DNA of 64,000 nt from Maniola hyperantus (GCF_902806685.2 NC_048561.1:2480001-2544000); one strand, 5' to 3'; counted from the first letter of the stretch, positions 1 through 11,098 are shown. The notes: generated by a model not told the origin, from the letters alone. Made by a program: numbers and translations.

Positions 1-640
1 GCACAGTTATAAATTTTCTTTCAAAAACCCAAACTTTATTTTGCCTTCGACGTTTTTTCGTATGCTCTGTGATTTTATATTCGTCTTCATCTGATTCCGA
101 TGAAGTACTCAACAGCGGAGCACACGAACTCGGTCCCGCTAAGTTTTCATTCGCCATTGCAAAGAAGATAGATACCAAAACACACCCAATAAAAGCAAGT
201 GCTCGCACGCGACTAAATTGGCGATCGTGTCCGGGCGTGCGCGGCGCTTGCGGTGTGGTGGGAGAGGATCGTAAGCCGCAGACATAACTTAATATGGCAT
301 CATAATGCTTCATTTGGTAATAAGCCTACATTTTATGTCAATCATAGTGGTTTATTTAGGCAGAAATAGCGCATTAATTTGCTCGCTAAGATTTGGTGAT
401 CATTTACTACATTTGGTGTTCGAATACAATTTGAAGTGCAGTCGTGACTAAAATAGCTAGTACTATTGTAATTTTAGACGTTATTTATCTGGTGTTAAGT
501 ATATATTTTTGGTAAAAGAACTAAGGGTATCAAAGCATTTTATGGTGATCATTATATTTAACCCCAAAAACTATTATTATTATTGTATTGTTGGCAGCTT
601 ATACGTTTCGACAGGCAGGGAAGTTTGATATGAATAAACT
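1..640. other. No gene recognised
   Basis: The stretch is AT-rich with scattered stops in all frames. The one 72-codon ORF at 69-287 has no recognisable motif. I see no repeat boundary or RNA gene here. Confidence 0.5.
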
Positions 641-811
641 TTAGATGTGAGCATTTACACCACCGATTGTGTAGGCACCCATGTTTTCAGTTATTGTTTT
701 CCGATTTAGTCTTCGAGCTTTAACTACTTCCCCACAGCCTGGGGGAAGTTCCATCGAGGCCACGAGCTCGTCCATCGACCAGTCCACGGGGACTCCCTTC
801 ACCAAAGCCAT
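641..811 (-). pseudogene. LINE ORF1 (Gag-like) N-terminal fragment
   Basis: A 56-codon reading frame starts at the ATG at 811 and ends at a TAA at 641-643. It carries the pattern GVPVDWSMDEL, then an acidic stretch, then KARRLNRK. This is the usual opening of lepidopteran Jockey/X-element-like ORF1 proteins, which bind the LINE RNA ahead of CCHC zinc knuckles. The same motif recurs at 23960-24079 beside real knuckle sequence, which supports the call. Nothing downstream of the motif is preserved, so it is a truncated relic. The family name is knowledge-based inference. Confidence 0.55.
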
Positions 812-1189
812 TCTAGTTACGTTGTATGTGGGAATGTGGGCTTTGTATTATAATTGATTTTTCTGATGATAAGGCGTGATTTTGAACTTACGATTTCTTA
901 TTTTAACGATAGCACAGCTTAATGGGCATTTGGCTTAAAAAGAATTAAACGGATACATGCATACCTAACCTCGCATGTAAGTAACTGAGTAGATGACCGA
1001 GCTATGGCGGTGTTAAGACTCCGTAAAGCAGTGTACAAGGGCGGTATGATAAAAAAAAACCGATAAGTAAGTACCTGTCTATTTTGGTATCTGTTGAGCT
1101 TGATTTTCTCCTTCGTTTGATGCAGTTCTCTTGTTTTGGTTTTTATCTTGAATGGCTAAGCCGTGTTTGGTAAGGAAACTCAAATATGT
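812..1189. other. No gene recognised
   Basis: AT-rich filler between two TE fragments. I see no ORF with a motif, no tandem repeat and no inverted repeat worth reporting. Confidence 0.4.
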
Positions 1190-1450
1190 ATAATTTTTAT
1201 TATTCATTTTCCAACGTTATCTCCTTGTTGCTCTACACACTTAGCCCAACGACATTCTAACATTTAATACCATTTAAAAAATAAATCTTATTTTGTCGGA
1301 CGCGGCAAAATAGGCTTCTGTTTCGGCGATGATTTCTTTGTTCGACGTGAAACGCATCCCACCCCGCCATTTTTTAAAATTCGGAGACAGATAATAATCG
1401 GAGGGGGCCAAGTCTGAAGAGTACGGTGGATGGGAGAGCCGTATCATAAT
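1190..1450 (-). pseudogene. Mariner transposase C-terminal fragment
   Basis: The minus strand encodes HPPYSSDLAPSDYY followed by a KKW..G.RF segment and an EIIAETEAYFA tail. This is the last third of a mariner transposase and includes the third catalytic Asp (the D in SSDLAP). Upstream catalytic blocks are missing: at about 1450 the frame runs into unrelated Arg/Pro-rich sequence. It is a decayed copy from a different lineage than the mariner at 11465-13504, whose matching block ends in TDYHFF. Confidence 0.75.
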
Positions 1451-1454
1451 TGGG

Positions 1455-1700
1455 CTAGTTTTGCTGTGGCGATCTCTTTCTGTCCCTTCTCCTCCGTCGT
1501 GGGGGTTGGGGCGGGGTGTCAACCTCGGAGACAAAGGCCGAATATTCACCGGATTGCAAGTGCTCGTCCACTTCTATGAGTAGTCGTTTCGCCTTATCGC
1601 GACTTTTTTCGTAGGATTCACTGTTGATAACCATTGTGTTATCTCCACCTTGATTTCTGAAAACTTGCTGAACAATGTCACGCCTAACTTGCATTAGCAC
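1455..1700 (-). other. Unassigned 81-codon ORF, basic C-terminus
   Basis: I do not recognise this ORF. It has an acidic, Lys-rich middle and ends with SGEYSAFVSEVDTPP and then an Arg/Lys cluster. A very similar arrangement, GEYEAFTAGVEEPPRKKKRR, is encoded on the same strand at 10487-10729. Two loci sharing this motif suggest one repeat family with a small protein or a protein tail, but no full-length copy is visible. It runs directly into the mariner fragment, so it is probably truncated at its 3' side. Confidence 0.3.
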
Positions 1701-1741
1701 GACGGTAGCTTCTGTAAACAGGGTACGAGATGATCTATCAG

Positions 1742-2510
1742 AATGTCTCTATCAGACACTAAATGTTTCTCTGGTATTTCGAAAGATGACATCCTAACTT
1801 GTGATGTTAACTTTAAAAAATGCCCAAGCATAGTTGGTTGTTTATATTTATCTCTCTTCTAATTATCTTATCTCTTATCTTATTTTATATCCCGTTTCTC
1901 CCCTATAAGTTTGCAAAAAAAAATATTTAAAATCATCTAAAGTCTTCCATCTAGATTTATACAAAATAACCTAGTTTTTAAACTCACCCTGTAGGCGTTC
2001 GTAAGCAAATTGTAATTCTTCTTTGGAACATTCCGGAGAAAGGAAAAATCCTTATTTCGACGGTGACGTCGTAAAATATTTTAAAACTTCGACACACTTC
2101 TCTATCATCTCAGAGCATCCAATTGTCAGGTGTTAGGGTGTTAAGCCGGGATTGTTGTATGGCCAGTCTAACTAGTGAATCTTTTATTTTAAGTAACCGG
2201 TCAAGCATGTCGTATGTTGAATTCCACCTTGTAACGACATTCTGTTTGAGTTTTAGAAGAGGCAGTTCCATCTGAATTTACATAGCTTGCAGCTGAAGAA
2301 CTGTGTTTAAAATACTGCACTATCGCTTGTATTTTATCTAACTCATCTTTTATCGTGTCCAAACTGTGTTGGACCACAAGATTTACGGTATAGGTGAAAG
2401 TTAACGTTTCGAAGGCTGACAAACTTAGATACGCGTGCGTGTCAGTTGCAAGTTCTAAAACTGGCTGATGTTGTGTATCATGTATTCAACATTTGAACAA
2501 AATGTTAAGA
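1742..2510 (-). pseudogene. hAT-derived transposase fragment, copy A (empty-site allele)
   Basis: About 2210-2440 encodes TYTVNLVVQ followed by a helical stretch with IQAIVQYFK. Another frame at 2205-2285 gives LLKLKQNVVTRWNSTYDM. These are the RNase-H-fold insertion and the 'TRWNST' region of hAT/ZBED-type transposases. At least one frameshift and a stop break it. The segment aligns with 13815-14547 plus 16179-16390 (copy B), but copy A lacks the 1.6-kb viral insertion there: 'ggcagttccatc' joins directly to 'tgaatttacatagc' near 2268-2275. The rest of the transposase, including most catalytic residues, is absent. Confidence 0.7.
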
Positions 2511-2511
2511 T

Positions 2512-5120
2512 TTTACGTTCATCAGTATGCGATCTTCACTTATTCTTGAGGGGTCAAAGTTATATTCAATTTCGATAGGCCTCCCGTTGATGAAAATGGT
2601 TTAATTTTCGTAAGTAGATAGTTCCCACAATTTTTTCCCACGATTTCACCAAAAATATGCGACAAAGATTCTACGTTCATCAGTATGCGATCTTCACTTA
2701 TTCTTGAGGGGTCAAAGTTATACTCGATCTCGATTGGCCTCCCGTTGATGAAAATGGTTTCATTTTCGTAAGTAGATAGTTCCCACAATTTTTTCCCACG
2801 ATTTCACTAAAAATATGCAACAAAGATTCGACGTTCATCAGTATGCGATCTTCACTTATTCTTGAGAGGTCAAAGTTATACTCGATTTCGATAGGCCTCC
2901 CGTTGATGAAAATGGTTTAATTTTCGTAAGTAGATAGTTCCCACAATTTTTTCCCACGATTTCACCAAATATATGCGACAAAGATCCGACGTTCATCAGT
3001 ATGCGATCTTCACTTATTCTTGAGGGGTCAAAGTTATACTCGATTTCGATAGGCCTCCCGTTGATGAAAATGGTTTAATTTTCGTAAGTAGATAGTTCCC
3101 ACAATTTTTTCCCACGATTTCACCAAATATATGCGACAAAGATCCGACGTTCATCAGTATGCGATCTTCACTTATTCTTGAGGGGTCAAAGTTATACTCG
3201 ATTTCGATAGGCCTCCCGTTGATGAAAATGGTTTAATTTTCGTAAGTAGATAGTTCCCACAATTTTTTCCCACGATTTCACTAAAAATATGCGACTAAGA
3301 TTCGACGTTCATCAGTATGCGATCTTCACTTATTCTTGAGGGGTCAAAGTTATACTCGATTTCGATAGGCCTCCCGTTGATGAAAATGGTTTAATTTTCG
3401 TAAGTAGATAGTTCCCACAATTTTTTCCCACGATTTCACTAAAAATATGCGACTAAGATTCGACGTTCATCAGTATGCGATCTTCACTTATTCTTGAGGG
3501 GTCAAAGTTATACTCGATTTCGATAGGCCTCCCGTTGATGAAAATGGTTTAATTTTCGTAAGTAGATAGTTCCCACAATTTTTTCCCACGATTTCACTAA
3601 AAATATGCGACTAAGATTCGACGTTCATCAGTATGCGATCTTCACTTATTCTTGAGGGGTCAAAGTTATACTCGATTTCGATAGGCCTCCCGTTGATGAA
3701 AATGGTTTAATTTTCGTAAGTAGATAGTTCCCACAATTTTTTCCCACGATTTCACCAAATATATGCGACAAAGATCCGACGTTCATCAATATGCGATCTT
3801 CACTTATTCTTGAGGGGTCAAAGTTATACTCGATTTCGATAGGCCTCCCGTTGATGAAAATGGTTTAATTTTCGTAAGTAAATAGTTCCCACAATTTTTT
3901 CCCACGATTTCACTAAAAATATGCAACAAAGATTCGACGTTCATCAGTATGCGATCTTCACTTATTCTTGAGAGGTCAAAGTTATACTCGATTTCGATAG
4001 GCCTCCCGTTGATGAAAATGGTTTAATTTTCGTAAGTAGATAGTTCCCACAATTTTTTCCCACGATTTCACCAAATATATGCGACAAAGATCCGACGTTC
4101 ATCAGTATGCGATCTTCACTTATTCTTGAGGGGTCAAAGTTATACTCGATTTCGATAGGCCTCCCGTTGATGAAAATGGTTTAATTTTCGTAAGTAGATA
4201 GTTCCCACAATTTTTTCCCACGATTTCACCAAATATATGCGACAAGATCCGACGTTCATCAGTATGCGATCTTCACTTATTCTTGAGGGGTCAAAGTTAT
4301 ACTCGATTTCGATAGGCCTCCCGTTGATGAAAATGGTTTAATTTTCGTAAGTAGATAGTTCCCACAATTTTTTCCCACGATTTCACTAAAAATATGCGAC
4401 TAAGATTCGACGTTCATCAGTATGCGATCTTCACTTATTCTTGAGGGGTCAAAGTTATACTCGATTTCGATAGGCCTCCCGTTGATGAAAATGGTTTAAT
4501 TTTCGTAAGTAAATAGTTCCCACAATTTTTTCCCCCGATTTCACTAAAAATATGCAACAAAGATTCGACGTTCATCAGTATGCGATCTTCACTTATTCTT
4601 GAGAGGTCAAAGTTATACTCGATTTCGATAGGCCTCCCGTTGATGAAAATGGTTTAATTTTCGTAAGTAGATAGTTCCCACAATTTTTTCCCACGATTTC
4701 ACCAAATATATGCGACAAAGATCCGACGTTCATCAATATGCGATCTTCACTTATTCTTGAGGGGTCAAAGTTATACTCGATTTCGATAGGCCTCCCGTTG
4801 ATGACAATGGTTTAATTTTCGTAAGTAAATAGTTCCCACAATTTTTTCCCACGATTTCACTAAAAATGTGCAACAAAGATTCGACGTTCATCAGTATGCG
4901 ATCTTCACTTATTCTTGAGAGGTCAAAGTTATACTCGATTTCGATAGGCCTCCCGTTGATGAAAATGGTTTAATTTTCGTAAGTAGATAGTTCCCACAAT
5001 TTTTTCCCACGATTTCACCAAATATATGCGACAAAGATCCGACGTTCATCAATATGCGATCTTCACTTATTCTTGAGGGGTCAAAGTTATACTCGATTTC
5101 GATAGGCCTCCCGTTGATGA
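2512..5120. repeat. 158-bp minisatellite, about 16.5 copies
   Basis: The landmark 'acgttcatcagtatgcgatc' recurs at about 2515, 2672, 2831, 2989, 3147, 3305, 3463, 3621, 3779, 3937, 4095, 4252, 4410, 4568, 4726, 4885 and 5040, a step of 158 bp. Units are nearly identical, with a few shared variants (for example 'ttcaccaaatata' versus 'ttcactaaaaata') that alternate in blocks. On the minus strand some units read as a clean peptide (YENETIFINGRPIEIE...FDPSRIS). Because 158 is not a multiple of 3, the frame shifts in each unit, so the array as a whole is not coding. Short ORFs at 2540-2788 are by-products. Confidence 0.95.
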
Positions 5121-5354
5121 AAGCGTACTAAGCTGTGTATACCGACTGGGAACTCATGCCAATCTGTAATAGGATAAATGAATATTAAAAAAAATTGTAA
5201 CATTTTTAGAGTAAATTTAACTGTAGGTAAAAAATGCGCAATATAGTTGCTATTTCAACATAATTTTGATTTTATAACATAAAAAATATAATATAATCAC
5301 GATTACTGATTTTCCATCTGACGAGGTGAACAATTTTCAGAAAGCTGCGTGTAT
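5121..5354. other. AT-rich spacer at the Helitron 3' side
   Basis: Array homology stops at about 5120. On the minus strand a pyrimidine tract and CAG near 5170 resemble a splice acceptor. A Helitron 3' end (short hairpin then CTRR) should lie here, but I could not identify one convincingly. Confidence 0.35.
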
Positions 5355-6895
5355 TTACAATAATGGTGGATAAACGACATTATTCGCGAGCGGGTTGCCG
5401 TTTATAACGCGTTCTTTATTTACAAGTATTTTGATATTTTGATGATGTTGAACGCGGCTAAGTGCGACATAAAGTTGGCCGTGACTGAAAACATCGGAAC
5501 GCAAGTCTACCCCAACACGGCATATTGTTTGACCCTGAGATTTGTGAATAGTCATGGCGTAACAAGTCTGTAATGGAAATTGACGGCGGCACATTTCGAT
5601 AGGACTTCCTGGTTCAATGGGAGCTTTAAAAATAATCCTCGGTATCAAATAATCATCGGATAGTCCTGGCTTGCGTACGGTTATTAGACGAGGAGACGTA
5701 TTTACGACAATGACTTTGGTCCCGTTTACTAATTTATCGGAAAAATTTAAATTTCGCATAACCATGCACACACATCCTACTTTTAAAGTTAAATCATGTT
5801 CCGGTATTCCTTTTGGTTGCATCCGGTTTAAAGCATCGACACCTAGAAATATCTGGTCCGCATTGTCACTGACTACTTCGTCTATTGAATAAAAATGCAG
5901 AGGGTCCTCAGGTAAAAGTTCTAATATTTTAGCATTAGTTTCGTATACGCTTGCATTGTGAGTTGATAATATAGCCCTATGAATGCAAACATCAGGTTCA
6001 TTTAAAACGACATTTGGATAGACAAAATCGATCAAATCATCTAATTCAGAAACAAATGAAATTATTGAGAGATTTACTAAATTTTCAACAGTTCGGTTTG
6101 TATGTGAAGTTACAGAAGTTAATTGATTTGACCCCAATTTTAGTAAAAATTCGGAAAATTCGGAATCATCTCTACATCTTTGTGATGTTACCAAAGAGAA
6201 TGTTTTTAATTTTTGCCAAATAGGTGATGATTTAACGGATGCATTAAAAACGTCTGAATTACTGCGTGCGTGTACTACGACTGGTGGAATTTGGCGGTAA
6301 TCACCTGCAAAAATAATATATTTTCCACCAAAAATTTTGTCGTTTTTCATTAAATCGCGTAAAGATCGGTCTAATAAATGAATGAGCCATTTGTGAGTCA
6401 TTGGAGCCTCGTCAAAAATTATAACATTTGCATTGGATATAAGTTCTGCTCTTTGTGTATTCTGCCGTTTGTAATGTTCCAATACTCGAGATCGTCTACA
6501 AGATTTAGTGGGAACCGGAACATGCTATGTGCGGTTGTACCATTTTCATGGTTTTGCGCGGCGATACCTGACGATGCAGTGCATAAAACAATACCGTTTA
6601 AATTGCCCCTAACGTGTGCAGTAATAACGTTTAAAATTAAGGTAATACCGGTGCCGCCGGGGCCGTCAATAAAAATTGCGCTGTTTTGAGTTTCCCGAAA
6701 ACTTTGATTAGTCACCAGTTTATTTATAAATTCGAATATTTCATTTTGCTCCGGTGATAATTTAGGTAACCAATCATTTACGAACTCTTTTAAAGCATTC
6801 CTGTTATATTCTGTTTGCTCGCGCCCCAACTCGGTTGTTTCATCGGCGACGTCTGGCAAACCCTGCTCGATTAAACATGTACCGTGTTTTCTCAA
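5355..6895 (-). pseudogene. Helitron PIF1-like helicase domain
   Basis: Two overlapping frames (6419-6895 and 5355-6482) together give the helicase. Visible motifs are a Walker A-like IDGPGGTGIT, Walker B IIFDEAPM, motif III FAGDYRQIPPV, and near the C-terminus TIHKSQGQT followed by LYVALSRV. This SF1B helicase would unwind DNA during rolling-circle transposition. The Walker A lysine of the GTGKT consensus is replaced by Ile, so ATP binding should be lost even without the frameshift. The C-terminus at 5355 looks natural. The PIF1-like family is certain from its motifs; placement in a Helitron follows from the adjacent Rep domain. Confidence 0.9.
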
Positions 6896-6968
6896 AAGGC
6901 GGTCGACTGTTATGAGGCATGATTGATACGCGCGATCAATATTGTCGGGTTGACGATAGATGAAATCT

Positions 6969-7325
6969 TTACTGATTTGATCGCGAAATTTTGTCCAGAG
7001 ACGCGACTGGAATACCGTTCACGGCTAAAAGAACGAAAAAGTTACGCAGACGCGGTCCAGTAAAAAACGCACAAGCCTCAGTCATAGCTTTTTCGTACTT
7101 AGCTTCATCGTTCGCGAGCCCGATCGTTTTGGCAGCTTCCTGGAACGTCATGCAATCTGGACCACCCAAATTTAAAAGGTCTCTGTAACTACGACAGGGA
7201 TGTGAAGCTAATAAAAGACGCAAATAAAATTGTTCACCTCTATTTGGTGCAACGAAAAATAATCGCGCCACGAGTTCGCCCCGCTGTCGCTGGGTTACGA
7301 ACCGGTTATTTGTAGTTTCTAAAAT
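6969..7325 (-). pseudogene. Helitron RepHel linker fragment
   Basis: This 100-codon frame carries VARLFFVAPNRGEQFYLRLLL and a PDCMTFQEAAKTIGL segment, the conserved linker between Rep and helicase in animal Helitrons. An in-frame TAA near 7325-7330 separates it from the preceding piece, and a frameshift near 6900-6969 separates it from the helicase. The order and strand match the neighbouring pieces. Confidence 0.8.
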
Positions 7326-7620
7326 TTACACGTTTTTAGTTTGGGGACGTGTGGCGTGAACAATATATTTTTCGTAAAAATCTTGATATGTTAATTCGTC
7401 AAAATTTATCCCAGCAGGCCGATTGAAATAAGTTATTAGATCTGAGGTTGTTCGATTTGCAGCTTCTGTTTCAGTGCCGCATTTAAAATATACGTATTGT
7501 TGCCCTTCCAAGTGAACAGCGAGTTGTTTTACATTAGGTTCGCGGCAAACTAAATCAAATTCTAAGATACGCCACGTCGCTTCGCAGGAACCTAAATATC
7601 TTTTAGTCACGTAGTTTTCA
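7326..7620 (-). pseudogene. Helitron RepHel fragment after Rep motif 3
   Basis: The frame starts with KRYLGSCEATWRILEF, a signature that follows the Rep catalytic tyrosine region in Helitron proteins. It continues with LAVHLEGQQ and a YFNRP..... YEKY segment. A frameshift at about 7620 disconnects it from the Rep domain upstream, and a stop at about 7325 ends it. Confidence 0.8.
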
Positions 7621-8776
7621 ATTTTTCAATTTCGTCATTACGATTTTCATCTAAAACAACTGCTACGCGAGAATGATCAGCACCTTTTGTAATATATTTA
7701 AATAAGTATTTTACAACGGCAGTAGCTGTGGACACTTCGACATTTAAATGACAATCGTACTTAAGGAGTAAGGCGGCGTTGTATGGAACTACCCAACGAT
7801 CATTAATTTTAATTTTTCTGCCTCTATATGTAATTTCAGCTTCATTTTGACTACTGCGTTTTAAATTGACGAAGCCTCTATCATCGCAAAATGTAGTATC
7901 CGTTTCGCGTTTCGGAAAAAATTTTGAACATTTTTTTTTTCATCATCCCAACAAGGAAGATCAGTTCTATTAGGAGGACCACAAGGACCGTGAATCATGT
8001 GATCGAGTACAGCTTTGCGCAACCTTCCTTCAGCTTCAGACGGATTAGGTATATCAGCCCTGACATATTTGTCAATATCGGTATTATGTACCGGGCCTCC
8101 GCCTTCTACTCGAAAACAAATATGTGCATGAGGTAGGCCTCTTTTTTGAAATTTAATTACGTACATGAGATAAATGAAGTTACCAAACCATTTTCCGGAA
8201 CGGATGTCTTTAATTAATTGTGCTAATTTTAAATTAAAAACTCTGGCACAAATTAGTGGATTAGCCTTTTGTCCTGAAGGGACTGACTGTTTAATTTCAG
8301 CCCAATTTGGGTTACAAGTAATTGTAATAAAATACGAAGGTTGTCCTAATCTATTTACTAAAGCTATAGAATCCAAATATTTCAATTTCATGTACCTGGG
8401 GCTCCCAGTAAAACTATATGGGAGATATATTTTTCCAGGGACAATACCGCCTTCGCCTTGAATAGTCTCGTCATTATTTAATGCTTCAATTTCATGAAGA
8501 GGCGCTGATCTTACAGCAGAATCAGAATTTTTAGTTTGCATATTGCTAATATAGCGTAACCGTTCATCAGAAATTCTATTAAACATATCTATAATCCACT
8601 CCTCTGAGAGACGATTAAATTCTGAAAATCGCGTTTCTGATAGTAGTAAGCATCTAATGTACTTTAATTGTGTCAGTTTACTGCCTTTGTTGTCTAATTT
8701 ATTTGGGTACCAACCGGGGTTACCATATGGATACAGTAAAGGATATTGAAAACTTTCAAAACACGGATGTAAAATA
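7621..8776 (-). pseudogene. Helitron Rep (HUH endonuclease) domain
   Basis: The larger frame (7861-8776) contains Rep motif 1 (FITITCNPNW) and motif 2, the HUH site, as GLPHAHICF. After a frameshift at about 7870 the next frame gives VKYLFKYITKG, matching the catalytic tyrosine motif 3. HUH nucleases nick and rejoin single-stranded DNA through a phosphotyrosine link. Both metal-binding histidines and the tyrosines are still encoded, so loss of function comes from the frameshifts. Upstream the frame reads through PLLYPYGNPGW, also typical of Helitrons. Confidence 0.9.
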
Positions 8777-9452
8777 TCAACTGTGTGGGGGGCTACGGTG
8801 GCCTTCTTTCCAAATAGCGATACAATGAGGAGTGAATTGTTCTACTTCTGTTCTAATAATGGCGGCCACTTCCCTGCCTAACGGTAAATCTCCTAAAATA
8901 TTTCCATGCGAGCAGCGTGACGTTTGTTCAAAAATAATGTGAGCATTTTCGGACGTTTCGCGATTTAACCGTTTGAAACATTCAATGTATGGATTTACAT
9001 TATGTATAAAATTTGTTATTGAACGAATTACTTGCATATCTAGATTTAAATTTTGTGCTTGTCGTTCGCGAGTTTCAGTATCGTCGTGCACGTACATTCC
9101 GATAGGATTAGCACTATCTGAATATCCTAAATCAAATACTCTGTGATAAACGCGACCTTGAATTTTTAAAAATGTTATTCCAGTATTAGGTTGCTGGTAT
9201 CCGTGAGAAACGCCTAGCGCCGAGAAAGCGAATAAATTATTGTAAGCGCGCGGTCTATTTAAAAACGACGTATGGTTGTAAAATTCCTCGGTAAGGGGTT
9301 CTAAATTTTGGACATTGTAGGCGCCTTGTCCGCAGCACCATTTTGTGCGAGTTTTCTCTTCAAAAAAGAGTCGAGTTTGGCAGATTGCACACACGTGTAC
9401 ATCAGGACTTAACAGTGACGATTTTTTTAATGAAAATAATTTAATTATATTA
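8777..9452 (-). pseudogene. Helitron RepHel N-terminal region
   Basis: The ORF at 8777-9514 contains a cysteine cluster (CAICQTRLFF....KWCCGQG), then NLFAFSALGVSHG and a VYHRVFDLGY block, standard for the N-terminus of Helitron helicases. The first about 20 codons of the ORF (above 9452) belong to the adjacent MITE, so its apparent start is not genuine. Position and frame agree with the Rep domain downstream after a frameshift near 8780. Confidence 0.8.
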
Positions 9453-10152
9453 GGGCCCTCGCCCACGGCGACTTTTTGTAGCGATACAGTAGCGATGCTG
9501 TCGCGCTTCCGCATCGATACAGTCGCGAAGCGGTCGCTAGCTGTGTGCCCTCGCCCACGGTCTTAGATTCAGTCGCGATGCAAACGCGATACTGTCGCGC
9601 TTCTGTCTCGATGCAAACGCGATTCAGTAACAGCACAAAAATACCTGCGATCGCTACAGTTGCAAGATGGACTCCGTTGAGGCAACATTAGTCACGTTGT
9701 CTTTGGTGCTGCTTTTACGTAAGCAGCCGAAGCGTAGGCAACGAAAGCAGATTACTTTGTGGACATCATGTAACAACGTTTAAAATACTAAAATCCTATG
9801 ATCTCAAATTCAGAAGTTGTTATAGAATGTCATATTCGACGTTCTGTGAATTGCTTTCCATTGTAAAACCAGAGTTGACACGCAGAAATACAGTGATGAG
9901 ACAATGTATATCAGCTGAAGAACGACTAACAATAACTTTAAGGTAAGAAAAATCAAATTTTATGTTATCTTTTAATAGTTTTTGCACATTTTTAATCCGA
10001 TGTCGTCCGACACGGTCGCGCGTTTGCATCGATACAGTCGCGATGCAGTAGCGCGTTGCAAATGCGACTAACACGCGTTAGTAGTGATGCCGGCGTGCAT
10101 TTAGTAAACGCGCGACAGCATCGCTACAAAAAGTCGCCGTGGGCGAGGGCTC
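9453..10152. mobile_element. PIF/Harbinger-type MITE, 700 bp
   Basis: Terminal inverted repeats are GGGCCCTCGCCCACGGCGAC at 9453 and its complement ending GGGCGAGGGCTC at 10152. They extend over about 35 bp to 'tttttgtagcgat'. TTA flanks both sides (9450-9452 and 10153-10155), the usual Harbinger target duplication. Sub-terminal regions are full of 'cagtcgcgatgc' and related short motifs in both orientations. There is no transposase, so it is non-autonomous. It disrupts the Helitron coding region, so it arrived later. Confidence 0.9.
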
Positions 10153-10155
10153 TTA

Positions 10156-10486
10156 GGTGTTCACTTGGTATTCACAGACACTGGTTATGTTGTTTTAATT
10201 AGTTCACCCGGTCCATCGATGTTTTTCAAAAGATTTTATCACGTTTATCCAGCAAAATATTAGCTATTTTTAAGTTTTATTTGTGTTGCAGTGAGAGAAA
10301 AATGTTCACACAGCAAACATCTTGCCATAGAGAGGGGCGGGGCGCGCCGTGCGCGCCGAAGTTGCTCAGGCGTGTCGTTGGCGAGTGTTCGCGGGAAATT
10401 TAAAAACCCAACACCCCCCCCCCCCCCCCCCCCCAGTTTGCGGTCAAATTTAGTTTTCCCCTTTTTTCCGAAATTTTTCTTACTCC
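10156..10486. other. Unassigned sequence with C21 tract
   Basis: No gene is recognised. A run of 21 cytosines occupies 10414-10434, just after 'aaaacccaaca'. The ORFs over it are low-complexity. The region may be Helitron 5' sequence or a separate insertion. Confidence 0.5.
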
Positions 10487-10729
10487 TTATTGATTCTTTC
10501 TCACATATTGCGGCATTCGAACTATGCCGCAACGGGTTCCCCCGTTGCGCTTGCGTCCCCGCCTCCTCTTCTTTTTCCTAGGCGGCTCCTCTACCCCCGC
10601 GGTGAAGGCCTCGTACTCCCCCGTTGCCGTGTGGCTATCGATGTCCAATTCATTCATACCGTTGTCTTCCACGACTTTTATTTCTTTTCTTGGTGTGAGT
10701 ACTATAGTGATGTGCGCCTTGGCTTCCAC
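10487..10729 (-). other. Unassigned ORF, basic tail, related to 1455-1700
   Basis: I do not recognise this 80-codon ORF. Its middle (GEYEAFTAGVEEPPRKKKRR) parallels the ORF at 1455-1700. The rest is low-complexity and acidic. It may be a host exon copy or part of a repeat family; no splice sites or full-length homologue are evident here. Confidence 0.3.
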
Positions 10730-10769
10730 TTTTTAACGTTACGTAATGTTAAAAAGTTATGTCCCACCG

Positions 10770-10963
10770 AACCGAACAAGTCGACAGCGTTTAGATTCGC
10801 AGCTTTTTTTGGAACTTTTGGAGCCTTCTCTTCGTCGCTCCCCTTCCTGCTTCTCTTTTTGTCTCGTGATGAGGATGACGACGCCTCGGTCTCTTTGCGT
10901 GGTGTGGGAAAATCTGCGTTGTCGGACCTGTAATCAAAGAAGAATGCTACAATTAAAACACTA
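10770..10963 (-). repeat. Duplicated coding-like segment, copy 1
   Basis: On the minus strand one frame reads a Ser/Lys-rich peptide with DFPTPRKETEASSSSSRDK and, later, KKAANLNAVDLFGS. A second copy lies at 11099-11301. The charged, serine-rich composition resembles a disordered region of a nuclear protein, but I cannot name it. The two copies differ by small indels and substitutions. Confidence 0.5.
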
Positions 10964-11098
10964 AAATTGAATGTTTTATTTTATTAAACCTGAAATTAAA
11001 ATGAAATCGAGATATGTTGGCTCAAATCCTAACACAGCGTGTGATGTAACTCGAGAGTATTGACGTGCAATTCTGTTAAGGCTTTTCTTCATCAGAGT

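Larger units (their letters stand above)
5160..9452 (-). mobile_element. Helitron (decayed, 5' end cut)
   Basis: Read on the minus strand, this block encodes in order a cysteine-containing N-terminal region, a HUH-type Rep domain, a linker and a PIF1-like SF1B helicase. That is the architecture of the Helitron RepHel protein for rolling-circle transposition. At least five frameshifts or stops (about 8780, 7870, 7620, 7325, 6900) divide it into pieces listed separately. The high-coordinate side is interrupted by the MITE starting at 9453, and I did not find a 5' TC terminus beyond it. Confidence 0.85.

Noticed and set aside
69..287. 72-codon ORF at the left end
   Set aside because: No motif, no codon-level signal, no neighbouring gene features; likely chance.
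2540..2788. ORF over minisatellite units (and similar ones at 16572-16820, 16730-16978)
   Set aside because: The 158-bp period shifts the frame every unit, so these ORFs are just the unit read in two phases; no continuous protein is possible.
10291..10581. Plus-strand ORFs around the C21 tract
   Set aside because: Composed of Pro/Arg/Ser low-complexity codons driven by the homopolymer.
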